Part shown: positions 13,232-24,676 of the stretch, one piece after another
Layout of the letters: each line of letters starts with the position of its first letter
How positions within the stretch are numbered: position 1 is the stretch's first letter
Program-made: the position numbers and the translations under genes
Notes under the pieces: model-generated
What the model was told of the DNA's origin: nothing
What the model saw: the letters and a program-made list of their open reading frames with translations, nothing else
The model's database searches: none
NCBI RefSeq assembly: GCF_023065955.2
Contig: NW_026622786.1
Span: 42,146,938 to 42,210,937, forward strand
Source: Ursus arctos
Lineage: Eukaryota > Chordata > Mammalia > Carnivora > Ursidae
Direction: 5' to 3'
DNA: 64,000 bases

Positions 13232-13434
13232 AGAGGCACCTGGATGGCTCAGTTGGTTGAGCAGTTGAGCCTCTGCCTTTGGCTCGGGTCATGATCCTGG
13301 AGTCCCAGGATCAAGCCCCACATTGGGCTGCCCAATTGGCAGGGAGTCTGCTTCTCCCTCTGCCCTTCACTCTGCTCATGCTCTCTCGCACTCTCATTCT
13401 CTCTCTCAAATAAATAAAATCTTACAAAAAAAAA
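13232..13434 (+). repeat. CAN-SINE, older
   Basis: Copy with extra GAGCAGTTGAGCC insertion in the head. Flanks AACAGATCTCATA and AACAGGCCTCATA are a diverged duplication. Confidence 0.92.
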
Positions 13435-13512
13435 GAACAGGCCTCATAAAAAAGCTAGACTATAACTATAATATGAATAGATAACAAGTGTTTACCATGT
13501 GCCTATACTAAA

Positions 13513-13760
13513 ATGATACATGTTAAGAGAGGTAAACCAGAAAACAGACTCTTAACTAACAAACTGAGGGTCGCTGAAGAGCAGGTGGGCGGGGAATGGG
13601 TTAAATGGGTGATGGGGAATAAGGAGGGCATTTATGATGAGCACTGGATATTGTATATAAGTGATGAATCACTGAATTCTACACCTGAAACTAATATTAC
13701 ACTATATGTTAACTGGAATTTAAACAAAAACTTGAAAAAAGAAAAAATCAAAAGTAAATA
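13513..13760 (+). mobile_element. LINE-1 3' end fragment
   Basis: 3'UTR signature with GATGAGCACTGGATATTGTA and CACCTGAAACTAATATTAC, ending A-rich. Confidence 0.85.
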
Positions 13761-13762
13761 AA

Positions 13763-13970
13763 ATGATACATGTTATCTCACTTAATCTTCACAATCTATG
13801 AAGTTGATCCTAATGTAGTTTTCCATCTTACTTACGAAGAAGCTGAGTCTAAGAAAGGTCAAGGCTTGCTTAGGTTTCTTAGCTACTAAGAATCCTAGAG
13901 CCAGGATCTGAACCCATGTTTGCTTACCTCCAAAGCCTATGTTCTTAACCATTAAGCTATACTGTCTATA
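13763..13970 (-). repeat. MIR
   Basis: Reverse MIR with a CACTTAATCTTCACAA-like core and GAACCCA...TTCTTAACCATTA head. Confidence 0.75.
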
Positions 13971-14490
13971 ATCGAAATCATATTGGAGTTTCTTGGTTTG
14001 AATCTTCAAAAATTACATAACTAAATTATAATTTAACAATTGTAATTTAACAATTCTGTGAAAAACTACATATAAACATAACGCTTACGGATGCTGTTAG
14101 CTGGAAGAACTTACACACTAATGGAAATTTACACTAATGTTATTTCAAGTCTGTGCATCATCTCCATGCTCTCACTCTGAGTTACAATAGCAGGTGTATA
14201 CAAAACATGCCAGAAAAAAAATGTGGTGACCTAAATTTAACTTCCAGTGCTAGGAGTAGCACAGAATGGCATTTGTGAGTCAAAGGCTTTTAATATGTAG
14301 ATATAATGTGCTGCCCTCTAGTGAGTTCAATACCTTGCATTTAACACTGAACAGTCTCAATAAGTAAAGAAAAACATTTATTATTAGAAAATTCAAATCT
14401 TCATTTCATTTTATAGTAGAGTAATAGAACAAATAATTATCATTTAAGCCCCAAGTAAATTTTTGATGTGTAAGAACAAATATAGAAATA

Positions 14491-14829
14491 CAGTTGACCC
14501 TTCAACAACGTAAATATTAGGGGCGCCAACCCCCACACAGCTGAAAATCTGAATATAACTTTTGACTCTCCCAAAACTTAACCACTAATAGTCTATTGTT
14601 GACCAGAAGCCTTACTGATAATATGAACAATTGATTAACACATATTTTGTATATATATTATATACTGTATTTTTACAATAAAATAACCTAGAGAAAAGAA
14701 AATGTTATTAAGAAAATCATAAGGAAGAGAAAATACATTTACAGTACTACATCGTATTTATCAAAAAAGATCTGTGTGTAAGTGGACCTGAGTAGTTCAA
14801 ACCTGTGTTGTTCAAGGGTTAACTGTACA
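14491..14829. mobile_element. Non-autonomous DNA transposon with terminal inverted repeats
   Basis: The left end ACAGTTGACCCTTCAACAAC and the right end (GTTGTTCAAGGGTTAACTGT) are inverted repeats, and both ends abut TA. This is a Tc1/mariner-Tigger-type arrangement. There is no transposase ORF, and the interior is AT-rich. Confidence 0.8.
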
Positions 14830-15236
14830 TCCAATAATGATTTACTAAATCAGAATGGTTAAGGAAATACCAGTAGAGAACACTGCAAAAGATGAATTAG
14901 AGAATAAAGGGTGGTTACATTTTTTGCGAGGAATTCATGTCTTAAAACCCTGCCTAATTCAAAGTTATTTTCCTATAGGTAGAAATATAAAGAGGGGTTG
15001 AGGTAGGTCACAACTACTGTGCTATATTTCCTTTTTCAAGCATAGTTTTAAAGCTTGAAATGACTATAATGACTACAATAAAAACATTTTTTAAGAATGC
15101 TTTTAAAACATTTGTAGTGTTTGTAGGAAAGTTTTTTTATATCACTATCTTTTCCCAAATATCAAAAATATTTCCTATTTTAACACCAATGATAGCTTGG
15201 CTTAGGAGTACATTAGTAGTTGTGATTTTATTTGTT

Positions 15237-15438
15237 TTTTTTTTTTAGATTTTATTTATTTATTTGTTTGTTTAGAGAGAAAACAGGGGGAGGGGCAAGG
15301 GAGAGGAAAAGAGAATCTCAAGCAGACTCTGGGCTGAGCGCAAAGCCCGATGCAGGGCTTGACCCCATGACCCCGAGATCACGACCTGAGCCAAAACCAA
15401 GAACCAGACACAACTGACTTAGTCACCCAGGCACCTTA
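15237..15438 (-). repeat. CAN-SINE, older
   Basis: Reverse copy from TTTTTTTTTAGATTTTATTT to GTCACCCAGGCACCT. Confidence 0.9.
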
Positions 15439-15964
15439 ATGGTTGTGATTTTTGCCAAGTTGGCAGAATTTTCTAATTTTTAAAAGAAAAGTCCTCTTGC
15501 TTTAATTCTGCTAGTGCCAATATTTCCAACATTCTCAGTACTAAATTAACAGCAAGAACATCAGCAGTTATTTGGTCTTTTGAGTGCTTTTAAAATTTAA
15601 TTCAATGACCACTTGGATGACAATATTACAAATTATAAAAAAGGCTCAATTTAACAACATAAGTAAAAATAACAGCAGAATCACGAAAATCACTTGCAGA
15701 ATTTTCTGTGCCTATAAACAATAGTATGGTTCACAGGACATTTTTAAAGGATACTTAGTATTTCTAGTTACCAGCTAAAGTGGCACCACCTACAGCAAAC
15801 AGTTTATAATTCACTAGGCCCAAAGCTTTGAAACTAAGTGATTCTTGATGAATTTTTGAAAGGTTTTGGGATTTGAATTACTTAAAATTTTTAGTATAAA
15901 GTGATGTTTTGCACTAACTCAAATTCATAAAAACTTACTTAAAACTTGCTTAAAAACCACCATA

Positions 15965-16300
15965 CTATATTTTAAACAGCTTTACTAAGTATAATTTACA
16001 TACCATAAATCTCTCCCATTTTAAATGTAAAATTCAGGGGTACCTGGGTGGCTCAGTCAATTAATCTCAGGGTCCTGGGATCAGGCTCCATGCTCACTGG
16101 GGAGTCTGCTTGTACCTCTGCGCCTCCCCCTGCTCGTACTCTCTCTCTTTCTCTCTCAAATAAAATCTTTAAATAAATAAATAAATGTACAATTCAGTGA
16201 GTTTTAGTAAGTGTATAGAGTTGCACAACCATTATCATAATCCAGTGCTAGAATGATACTGTATGTTTTTTCAACTATTATTAACTTCACCTACCTAAAG
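15965..16300. mobile_element. Old L1M-type 3' fragment, split by a SINE
   Basis: CAGCTTTACTAAGTATAATT and AATTCAGTGAGTTTTAGTA motifs are typical of old mammalian L1 3' ends. The CAN-SINE at 16037-16185 interrupts it. Confidence 0.6.
16037..16185 (+). repeat. CAN-SINE with internal head deletion
   Basis: The head GGGGTACCTGGGTGGCTCAG jumps to TCTCAGGGTCCTGGGATC, missing part of the tRNA-like region. Flanked by an AATGTA(A/C)AATTCA-like duplication. Confidence 0.9.
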
Positions 16301-16744
16301 TAACCAAATAATTCATAATACCAACAACTCAACATTGTTTTTGGATCTGCTATTTTTAAAACAGAGAATAGATTTAATTTACTTTTAATTAACACACTCT
16401 TATCTAAAAAGAGAAATGCTAAACATACTGAAAGAATCATGCTGAGGAGGATTTAAACTGTCCTCCTAATAATCTTGTCCACAGTGTTAATTTGGCGAAC
16501 TATGACAGATAGTGCAGATGTAAAATTAAAATAGAGTCCCTGTTTATATTTTGAACTCCAAATTAGTGAAATGAGTTTTGCTGAGGTTCTATGTAGCCAA
16601 TAAAACCTGACATGTGTGACTTCTAAAACTAAGATGATTTACAAGTGAGTATAAAACCAGCTATAAAGACTTAATGGCAAATACTCACCTACGAAATAGC
16701 TCAATGTTAGCAATATTTCCCAAAAAATGTGAATTGATTTCAGC

Positions 16745-16897
16745 CTTTTTTTTGTCTTAGAGGAGGAGTAGGAGGAGGGGCACAGGGAGAGGGAGAGAGA
16801 GAATCTTAAGCAGGCTCAATCTCAGAACCCTGAGATCATGACCTGAGCCAAAACCAAGAGTCAGATGCTTAACCAACTGAGCCACCCAGGCATCCCC
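16745..16897 (-). repeat. CAN-SINE, tail-truncated
   Basis: Reverse copy lacking the AAATAAA tail region and ending GCCACCCAGGCATCCCC. Confidence 0.85.
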
Positions 16898-16949
16898 GTA
16901 TTAGTCTCTTTTAAAAACAAATGTACATCTTCCTAAATTAATGGTTAAC

Positions 16950-17460
16950 AAATCAAAGTGTTGGGAGGCTTGTGTGCCTGGAGAGGGCATAAAAGCCTGA
17001 TGCTTATTCCCCATACCTTGTCCTATGCATCTCTTCCATTTGACTGTTCCTGAGTTAGAACCTCTTACAATAAACTGGTGATAGTAAGTCAAATGTTTCC
17101 TTAAGTTCTGTGAGCTGTTGTAGCAAACTGTTGAACTTAAGGAGTGAACTGTGGAACTCCTGATTTATCGATGGTTGGTCAGAAGTATGGGAAACCTGGA
17201 CTTGTAATTGGCATGTAAGTGGAAGGCAGTCTTGTGAGGCAGAGCCCTTCATCTATGAGGTCTGTGTAAACTCTGGGAAGTTAGTGCCAGAACTGAATTA
17301 AACTGTAGGACGACCAGTTGATGTCTAAAGAGAATTGGAGAATTGCTTGATATGGGAAACACACACTTGGTGTCAGAAGTGTCTTGAGTAGATGGTAACA
17401 ACCTTTCCTCTAAATATTTTTTGTTAATGGTTTCAATGAGAGCACTGATGACCAACTAGA
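16950..17460. repeat. Ancient interspersed repeat, family not determined
   Basis: I recognise the pattern (AATAAACTGGTGATAGTAAG, GTTCTGTGAGCTGTTGTAGC, TTGGTGTCAGAAGTGTC) as an interspersed mammalian repeat but cannot name it securely. Open frames on the minus strand across it are shadows. Confidence 0.5.
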
Positions 17461-17907
17461 CCAAACTGACCAAACTAGAGACTGACAGCTGAAAGGGATA
17501 TCAAATCAGAATCTACATGATCTTAACAATTCAGAATGATGGCTCAGAAGTGACAACTTATAAGAATAATAAATATAACATCTAAAACTTGGGTCCAAAA
17601 CAATAACTGCACAAGAATAAATGAGGGAAGATATAGCTTAACAATAACAAATCTAACAATAACAAAGAACTTAAATGTTTTAGTAACTACAAGCTCAACA
17701 TTAGTAATGTTAGAAAAGCTAATGTAGTCCGTGGGCTCTGTGATTATAACGTCCAGAATTTCTACTTTAAGACAGTAGAGCACAGGCATTTACTTCTCCT
17801 TCTTCCCAAAGGCCAATTGAAAGTGACAGAAAAAAAAAATTAATGGAGAAAATTATAGCATCACTGGAAAACATGAAGATGATATCAGTGGACAAGAAAT
17901 TATATTC

Positions 17908-18031
17908 TTATTTTTTTAAATTTTTTTAAAGATTTTATTTTTAATTAATCTCCATACCCAATATGGGGCTTGAACTCACAACCCTGAGATCAAGAGTCCC
18001 ACACTCTACCAACTGAACCTGCCAGGCACCC
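17908..18031 (-). repeat. Short-type CAN-SINE
   Basis: Reverse copy with AATCTCCATACCCAATATGG core, flanked by CAAGAAATT on both sides. Confidence 0.9.
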
Positions 18032-18164
18032 AAGAAATTTTAAAGAATACCTCAAAATTGGCAAATATAGGAACAAAGTAGAATAAGAACAACAACAACA
18101 AAAATCCACAGCCTTCCTGAGTGTCCCAAAGAAGTTCCAAATTCCAAGCTAATAAACACTGTTA

Positions 18165-18355
18165 CCCTGTACCTAGCACTTTATATGTATTATTTCATTT
18201 AATCCTCACAATTATTTTGAAAATAGGTATTATATGCCCATTTCTCAGAGAAGGAAGCTGAGGTTTAGACAAGTTATATAATTACACAGCTAATAAATGG
18301 TGAAGCCAGGCTTTGAACCCAGTTAGTGTGAATCTGGACTCTGTGCCTTCAGTTA
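18165..18355 (-). repeat. MIR
   Basis: Reverse MIR with TTTAATCCTCACAA and AGAGAAGGAAGCTGAGG core. Confidence 0.85.
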
Positions 18356-18429
18356 TTATGGAGATATAGGCCCAAGGGTAATCCATTAAAGTAATCATTA
18401 AAGCACTACACTACATTCAGCTGGTACTG

Positions 18430-18532
18430 GGGCCCCTGGCTGGCTCAGTTGGAAGAGCATGCAACTCTTGATCTCAGGGTCATGAGTTCAAGACCCATAC
18501 TGGGTGTAGAGATTACTAAATAAACAGAAACT
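18430..18532 (+). repeat. Short-type CAN-SINE
   Basis: Head GGGGCCCCTGGCTGGCTCAG with ATTCAGCTGG duplication on each side. Confidence 0.93.
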
Positions 18533-18765
18533 TTAAATTCAGCTGGCACTATTTCCCTCAAGTAAGAATAGTAGCTCTTCTTTTGTCCTTGGATTAAACC
18601 TTGGTAACTTCCTTCTACAAAATGAGTGAAGTATGTCTAGAGTGCCTAGAAGGCCTGAGAGAGGAGGAAAGATGCAAGAGTTAATCTCAGATCCCCACAC
18701 ACGTACGGAAGAAGGAAAAATTTTTTAAGGGAAAGAAGATCCACATTAAATAAATACCACCACAG

Positions 18766-18999
18766 GGACGCCCAAATGGCTCAGTCAGTTAAATGTCCAA
18801 CACTTGGTTTCGGTTCAGGTCATGATCTCAGGGTCGTGAAATTGAGCCCTGTGTTGGGCTCCTTGCTCAGCACAGAGTCTGCTTGGGATTCTTTTCTCTT
18901 CCTCTCCCATCCCCTCTGCCCTTCCCCCATCCCAGGCATGCATGTGCACGCCCACTCTTTCTCTCTCTCTCAAATACATAAATAAAATATTTTTAATAA
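18766..18999 (+). repeat. CAN-SINE, first of a tandem trio
   Basis: Older copy with head GGGACGCCCAAATGGCTCAG and CT-rich body. Confidence 0.9.
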
Positions 19000-19008
19000 A
19001 GAAATACT

Positions 19009-19064
19009 GGGGCACCAGTATTTGGCTCTCAAATAAATAAATAAAATCTTTTTAATAAATAAAT
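19009..19064 (+). repeat. CAN-SINE reduced to head stub and tail
   Basis: GGGGCACCAGTATTTGGCTC joined directly to CAAATAAATAAATAAAATC: the whole middle is missing. Confidence 0.75.
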
Positions 19065-19068
19065 ACTG

Positions 19069-19232
19069 GGGCACCTGGGTGGCTCAGTCAGTTAAGTGTC
19101 TGCCTTCAGCTCAGGTCATGATCCTGGAGTCCCGGGATCCCTGCTCAGCAGGGAGTCTGCTTCTCCCTTTCCCTCTACACCCCCCCCCATGCTCACTCTC
19201 TCTCTCTCAAATAAATAAAATCTTTTTAAAAA
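19069..19232 (+). repeat. CAN-SINE, third of the tandem trio
   Basis: Copy with a short deletion before TCCCTGCTCAGCAGGGAG. It shares the AATAAATACTGGGGCACC junction with the preceding stub. Confidence 0.9.
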
Positions 19233-19283
19233 TTTATATAAATAAATAAATAAATACATACATACATACATACATACATACTA
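19233..19283. repeat. (AAAT)n/(CATA)n microsatellite expanded from SINE tail
   Basis: AAATAAATAAATAAATACAT grades into repeated ACAT units. Confidence 0.92.
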
Positions 19284-19447
19284 CCACAAAAAATGTTTCC
19301 TTACTTTAGCAGCTATGGGGTTTCCAGGCTGCCTGCTCCACAATTACATCTCCTAAAGGGGACTTTGCCTGTAGGCATACTCTACTCACAGAGTTCACAG
19401 TCAATCATCCCATTCAAGGAAGGTATCTGTCTTGTAAAGTCATGAGG

Positions 19448-19722
19448 GAATCTAGCATGGTGGTTCCGAATATGAACTCTGAAATTAGCCGGCCTGGGTC
19501 CAAATCTGGGTTCTGTCATTTGACAGCCAGGCAACTCTAGGGAAGTTACTTACTATCTCCCTTCCTCTTTCCCCATCTGAAAAATGAGGATGATAACTAT
19601 ATTTCTCTTATAAAAGTTGTTGTGAAGATAAAATGAGATAATTTTCACTCAGTGTTGTACCTGAGGGAGAGAAGAAACTACAGTGTATGTAAGTGCTCAG
19701 CAAAGGGCCTGGCACATGGTAA
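19448..19722 (+). repeat. MIR, nearly full length
   Basis: Forward MIR from the ATGGTGGTTCCGAATATGAA region to AAGGGCCTGGCACATGG. Confidence 0.88.
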
Positions 19723-20056
19723 CATGCAAGCAATGGTAGGTGTTAGTTATTAAGGACAGGGCAGAGGAGAAGAACATAAATTAGATGACTGCTGAGAAAT
19801 CTTCCAACCTTGAAAATCTATCAAACTTAAGACAAAAAAATACGTAATTTCATCAAATAAGACTAAGCAAATTCCAAAAAGTGAAGTAGTCACTGAAATC
19901 AGATCAATACTTGTTTTAAATTCACTCCTGAACCTCTAAAGTTATTTAGTAACATCTTTATTTATGACTACTAACTATAAGTTGCCTCCCAATAATATAA
20001 ATTAAATGTGTAAAATGAATTTGGATTTAGAGAATGAGGAGAGTTAACTTACTTCT

Positions 20057-20256
20057 TTTTTTTTTTTAAAGATTTTATTTATTTATTTGACAGAGATAGA
20101 GACAGCCAGCGAGAGAGGGAACACAAGCAGGGGGAGTGGGAGAGGAAGAAGCAGGCTCCTAGCGGAGGAGCCTGATGTGGGGCTCGATCCCATAACGCCG
20201 GGATCACGCCCTGAGACGAAGGCAGACGCTCAACCGCTGTGCCACCCAGGCGCCCC
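20057..20256 (-). repeat. CAN-SINE, young bear type
   Basis: A 16-bp duplication GAGTTAACTTACTTCT lies at 20041-20056 and 20257-20272. Near-consensus body. Confidence 0.97.
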
Positions 20257-21368
20257 GAGTTAACTTACTTCTAAGCAATTTTGATCAGTATCAACTAAGA
20301 GATATAACAGAAGTACTCTTCCACCAGAAACTTGACCATAGATTGAGTTCTTTCAATCCGAAGTTCAAAAACAGAAACTTGCAAAAAGAGAACAATTTCC
20401 AGAGAACTCCCAAGAAAGAACAAAATAGAACAGCTTTATGTCAGCTGGAATCCCCAGGGCAATAACAGGCCAAGGCACTGCAGGAAAAAGCCAGTCAGCT
20501 TAGAAGTCACTGACAGCCCAGGTTAAGACATGGGCTGAGTTGGGAATTTATTCCAAACCTAAGCTAACCAAATTTATGGATTGATTATGGGTTCCACTCT
20601 AGAAATCCTATCCATTTAGAGTTCCAAATTAACAACAATTTACTCAGAAACAACTTGAAGGTTCCAGAAATGAAGCCATCTGCCTAGGGGACTTCTTGTC
20701 CAGAAGCAATGTGAAGCCAAAGCAGACCTTCTGGGGCAGCACCTAAGAAATCTTTATAACCTGATCAGAGATGGACTTTGCCAACCTCTATGGTCAGTAG
20801 AAAAAGAAACTCTGGGCATGTTAAACAGAGCCAAATCTGAGATGCACATTACAAGACTAACAAATATAAGAACTGCACACCTACATGATCTTTACCCTGA
20901 GGCTGGAAAGAAACTGCAGGTAGACAATAGAACAGTGAGGGCATAGCCTCCATTCCTAGAATAAGACATTAAGCCTTGGGGCCCTTTTCCTCTCCCCACC
21001 TTATACTTAGAATTTTTTTCCCACTCCTATTTCTCTGTGGTTTTCCTTGCCACTTTACTTTTCTATCTTTTCTACTTGTTCCATTCCATTGTTACACTTG
21101 AATTCTTCTAAAATTCCTTCTCTGTCCTTTCTAAATGTCATAATAAGTTACAAAAGAAACTGTGTATAAAAAAAAATATATAAAAAGAAGGCTTTGACAA
21201 ATTCTATTTGTTGACATGAATACTGTCAACTTTTTTTTTTGGGACAGAAACTACTAAAAATTCTCAAGCCTAATGAATAATTTTGGTGACAATATAGTAT
21301 GAAAAAACAAGGACCAAAATAATACAAAGAAGCTTCATATAACCCTATGACATATAGACAATAATTCT

Positions 21369-21487
21369 TTTTTTTAAAGTTTATTATTATTATTTTTTTA
21401 GTAATCTCTACACCTAACGTGGGGCTCGAACTCACAACCCAAGATGAAGATTCACACACTCCTCCAACTGAGCCAGCCAGGCACCCC
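21369..21487 (-). repeat. Short-type CAN-SINE
   Basis: Reverse copy with AATCTCTACACCTAACGTGG core and a (C/A)A(A/G)TAATTCTT flank duplication. Confidence 0.9.
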
Positions 21488-22300
21488 TACACAGTAATTC
21501 TTAATTCTAACACAAATGAGATCTTTTACCTAAATTCAAAATACATAGATACATAAGCATCTCAAAATGTAGCCACTTTTAGTATATTATGTTCAGAAAA
21601 AAATGTGGAAGAACTTTAATACTCCTTAACTATTTTTATTCCTTATAATAAAATAGCAATTCTCCTCAAACTTAAAAAAACATATTTTTACCAAAAAGAG
21701 ATGCAATGTAATTTTGTCTTCATTCTTTGGAACATGTACAGAATTCAGGGAAGCAATTTTATTCATTCATCCCTTTGAAGACGTCACTTAAGTAAGAAAT
21801 TTTTTCCAAAGTTCTTTTCTCTTTAAAATAGGATATAAGGGTAATGGTATATAATCATGCATGTCCTAACTACTGATACGAAAATCTAGCCTGCAGTTAA
21901 AATGGGGTCCAAGAAATAGAATTACTTTAAATATTTTAAGTGTATGCCATGAGCTACATGCACACTTTTGAGGTGTGCCCCTGTCCCATATTTATATTAT
22001 TGTTTATTTTCTTCCTCTCTCCAACACTTGGACTGGGATTCTTTCACTTAGAATGTCATTTTAAAACAAAGTCACAATCCTACCTATGGTAAGCATTTGA
22101 CATTAAATCTTTAGGGTGTTAAGTTCACTCTAGAAAAATAAAACTGAAAGAAAAAAATCAGTAAATATGATAGAACTTTTTTCTCTGGACTATTTTCTAA
22201 AAAATATATAACCATATTAATACACTTAAGCAAGTGATTCCGAGAATATAAAAGAAAAAATTCACACATTTCAAAAAACCATATAAAATATCCATCTTAC

Positions 22301-22424
22301 CGATATCATTAACGAGGGAATTAGAATCAGATGCCCCCAGGGTAGCTTCAAACTCCTCTTGGAGACGATATGCTCTTTGCAGCAGAGCTTCAAGTTTATG
22401 GATAAATTCAGTACTAATAATATC
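22301..22424 (-). CDS. MIGA1: MIGA1 exon 7, helical domain; residues 226-266
   Basis: The acceptor CCTTGTAG precedes 22424 and the donor ATCG|GTAAGA follows 22301. The exon reads DIISTEFIHKLEALLQRAYR, then LQEEFEATLGASDSNSLVNDI, plus the first base of the next (Asp) codon. It is strongly helical with heptad-like leucines. This is the last MIGA1 exon I can find: the remaining two thirds of the protein, including the FFAT-like serine-rich segment and the C-terminal lipid-transfer-type domain known for the family, should lie beyond the left edge. Confidence 0.95.
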
Positions 22425-22639
22425 CTACAAGGAGAGAAAAAGTACACATAGCCAATATGAGATTCTAACATATAAATCCTCAATACCTTCCACTGTTAAA
22501 TGAAAGACAGAGAAAGTGTGGGATATGAGGAACAACTGTTGGGTGGTGACGGCACTGGGTTCTAGCTGGGCCTTTGGCCAGGACACCTCAGTTCTCAGGG
22601 ATTCAGCTTCTCTATCTGTAAATTTAAGGGTGGGACTCG

Positions 22640-22806
22640 ATCTGGGGTTGTCAGAGTAAGATCCCTGACCAGCATCAGCATCATCTGGGAAGTTGCAAGA
22701 AACACAAATTCTCAGGAGCTAACCCAGCCACTGAATTAGAAACCCAAGTCTCTTTTAACAAGCCCTTCAGATGATTCTGATGCATGCTCAAATTGGAGAA
22801 TCACTA
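22640..22806 (+). mobile_element. MER5A-type hAT DNA transposon remnant
   Basis: AGCATCAGCATCATCTGGGA, TTTTAACAAGCCCTTCAGAT and GATGCATGCTCAAATTGGAG are hallmark MER5A phrases. It lies in MIGA1 intron 6, preceded by MIR-like sequence (22530-22640). Confidence 0.82.
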
Positions 22807-23172
22807 CCCAAGATAATCAGTAAGTACCAGCCCAGTTCTAACTCTATGTGACTTATGAATATAATGGTACTTAATTAAACATAAAGTATAAAGCAGACTT
22901 TTTAAAATCCCTTTAGAAATCATATTAGCTTAATTCTACATATTCTTAGAAAATCAGGGAACTTGATTATGAATTGCAAATTTGGAGTTTAATAATTCAC
23001 AGAACAGAAAAAGCCCAATAAGACATACCCCCACATAATCCCCAAGGGAGACAAAAAAAAAAACAAAACAGTTCTATTAAATGCCACAAAAAGCAAGTAC
23101 ACTGAATCAACATTAACCATTGTTCAATTCTTCCAATATTATGAAGGCCACTCTCAGATAAATCACCCTTAC

Positions 23173-23306
23173 ATCTACACTTTCTTCAGCAATGGCATCT
23201 CCTGCACCCAATTTAATGGAACTACAGGCTTCATCTTCAGCCTGTCTATTTCGAAAGGTAAGAGCCTGCTCCCATCGACGCAATGCCTCTTCAAACAATT
23301 CCATAC
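23173..23306 (-). CDS. MIGA1: MIGA1 exon 6, start of helical Miga domain; residues 181-225
   Basis: The acceptor TTCATAG precedes 23306 and the donor GAT|GTAAGG follows 23173. The segment MELFEEALRRWEQALTF is an amphipathic helix, followed by RNRQAEDEACSSIKLG and ending AIAEESVD. It matches mitoguardin 1 almost residue for residue as I remember it. The internal ATG at 23304 is not a start codon, since the exon is entered in frame from exon 5. Downstream of the donor the frame runs on into intron sequence, which is not coding. Confidence 0.95.
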
Positions 23307-23807
23307 CTATGAATTAAGAACAGAACAGTTGCAAATAAGAAAAATCAATGCCAAAATAAAATTATTTTGGGCTGAAGTCTTTTTCATATAGTTATCAACA
23401 ATGGCACAGTCTGACTGTAACTTTGGCACTAAAGAAGAATTTTACGTTCACCTCATTTCATAACAGAATTTTAATTTCCCAATGTATTCTAGACCTATAG
23501 ATCTAGTCAACTAAAAATCAGAGAGCAAACACCAATATGTTTTCTTTCCTTTTTTTTTTTTTTAATGTAACTAAAATTTATATCATGCTTCGGATTTTTC
23601 TAGAATAGTATCACGAGCTCATCACAAGTCCAACAATGGCTAATTTTATATTCACACAATTATCTTTCAATATATCCCCCTAAATTAAAAAGATAGGTAA
23701 ATAGAAGAAACTAGTTGATAAAAAGCTATCAGGTTTGTATGAGGTTGTCAGAAGGAGAGAGTAAAGCTGAGAGGAAATACCATACTAAGTCTAGAATAAA
23801 GTTTTTC

Positions 23808-23993
23808 TTTCTTGCTTTATTTATTTACTTGAGAGCGAGAGAGAGAGCCAAAGAAGGGGGTAGGGGCAGAGAGAGAGGGAGAAGAGGACTCCCTGCTGAG
23901 CAGGTAGCCCAATGTAAGGCTCGATCCTAGGACCCTGGGATCATGACCTGAGCCAAAGGCAGATGCTTAACCGACTGAGCCACCTAGGCGCCC
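23808..23993 (-). repeat. CAN-SINE
   Basis: Reverse copy ending GCCACCTAGGCGCCCC with AGAATAAAGTTTTTC repeated on both flanks. Confidence 0.94.
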
Positions 23994-24328
23994 CACAGAA
24001 TAAAGTTTTTCCATCTTCTTTCCCAACAAAAGGTTTCTTAAACTACATGATACCAACTTGTTGATTTGGATGGATAAACTCCTGGGTCAGTCAAAAATCT
24101 ACAAGACTGTTGGAAAACCCACCAAGGGTTACAGTCCAAGTAGAAATTCCATATCCCCTCAGCTAGACACCTTTTATGAGGGAAAAAAGGTGAATATGTG
24201 CTTCTTTTACTCCAAGTAAAAAGAGTCTTACCAAAATAATTATATACTTCAAACAAAACCAAAATATTTCAAAACTTCAATTTTTCTATACATATAAAAG
24301 AAAAAGATCTTTAAAAGCTACTTAATTT

Positions 24329-24434
24329 GGGGGTGACTGGATGGCTCAGTTGCTAGAACATGCAACTCTTGACCTCAGGATCATGAGTTTAAGCCCCATG
24401 TTGGGCATGGAGCCTACTTAAAATAAAAATAAAT
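24329..24434 (+). repeat. Short-type CAN-SINE
   Basis: GGGGGTGACTGGATGGCTCAG head with AAATAAAAATAAATA tail, directly followed by another SINE. Confidence 0.88.
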
Positions 24435-24435
24435 A

Positions 24436-24654
24436 GGGGCACCTGGGTGGCTCAATCAGACATCTGACTTTTGGTTTTGGCTCAGGTCATGACCTCAGGG
24501 TCATGAGATCAAGCCCTGCATCAGGCTCTGCGCCCAGCTCGGAGTCTGCTTGAGATTCTTTCCCCCTCTTCCTTTGCCCCTCTCCCTGCTTTCTCTCTCT
24601 CTCTTCCTCTCTCTCTAAAATAAATAAGTAAATCTTAAAAAAAAATAATAATAA
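24436..24654 (+). repeat. CAN-SINE inserted in the tail of the preceding one
   Basis: Full copy from GGGGCACCTGGGTGGCTCAA to an (AAT)n-ending tail. Confidence 0.9.
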
Positions 24655-24676
24655 TCAGCAAATCAGGTAGGTGAGT

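Larger units (their letters stand above)
1..22300 (-). other. MIGA1: MIGA1 intron 7 (partial)
   Basis: No sequence resembling later MIGA1 exons was found, so this is read as the 5' part of a long intron. It holds the repeats listed separately. Stretches in which I recognise nothing beyond AT-rich DNA: 29-2300 (apart from a purine tract at 259-315), 4402-5480, 11210-12478, 13970-14490, 14830-15236, 15440-15960, 16300-16744 and 20273-21368. The first 13 bases are the edge of a minus-strand CAN-SINE whose body lies outside the window. Confidence 0.7.

Noticed and set aside
19233..19283. Regular repeats resembling a CRISPR-like or satellite array
   Set aside because: It is a simple ACAT microsatellite grown from a SINE tail, with no spacers.
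23302..23304. ATG in exon 6 as an independent start codon
   Set aside because: The exon is entered in phase from exon 5 (the codon before is glycine), so this Met is internal.
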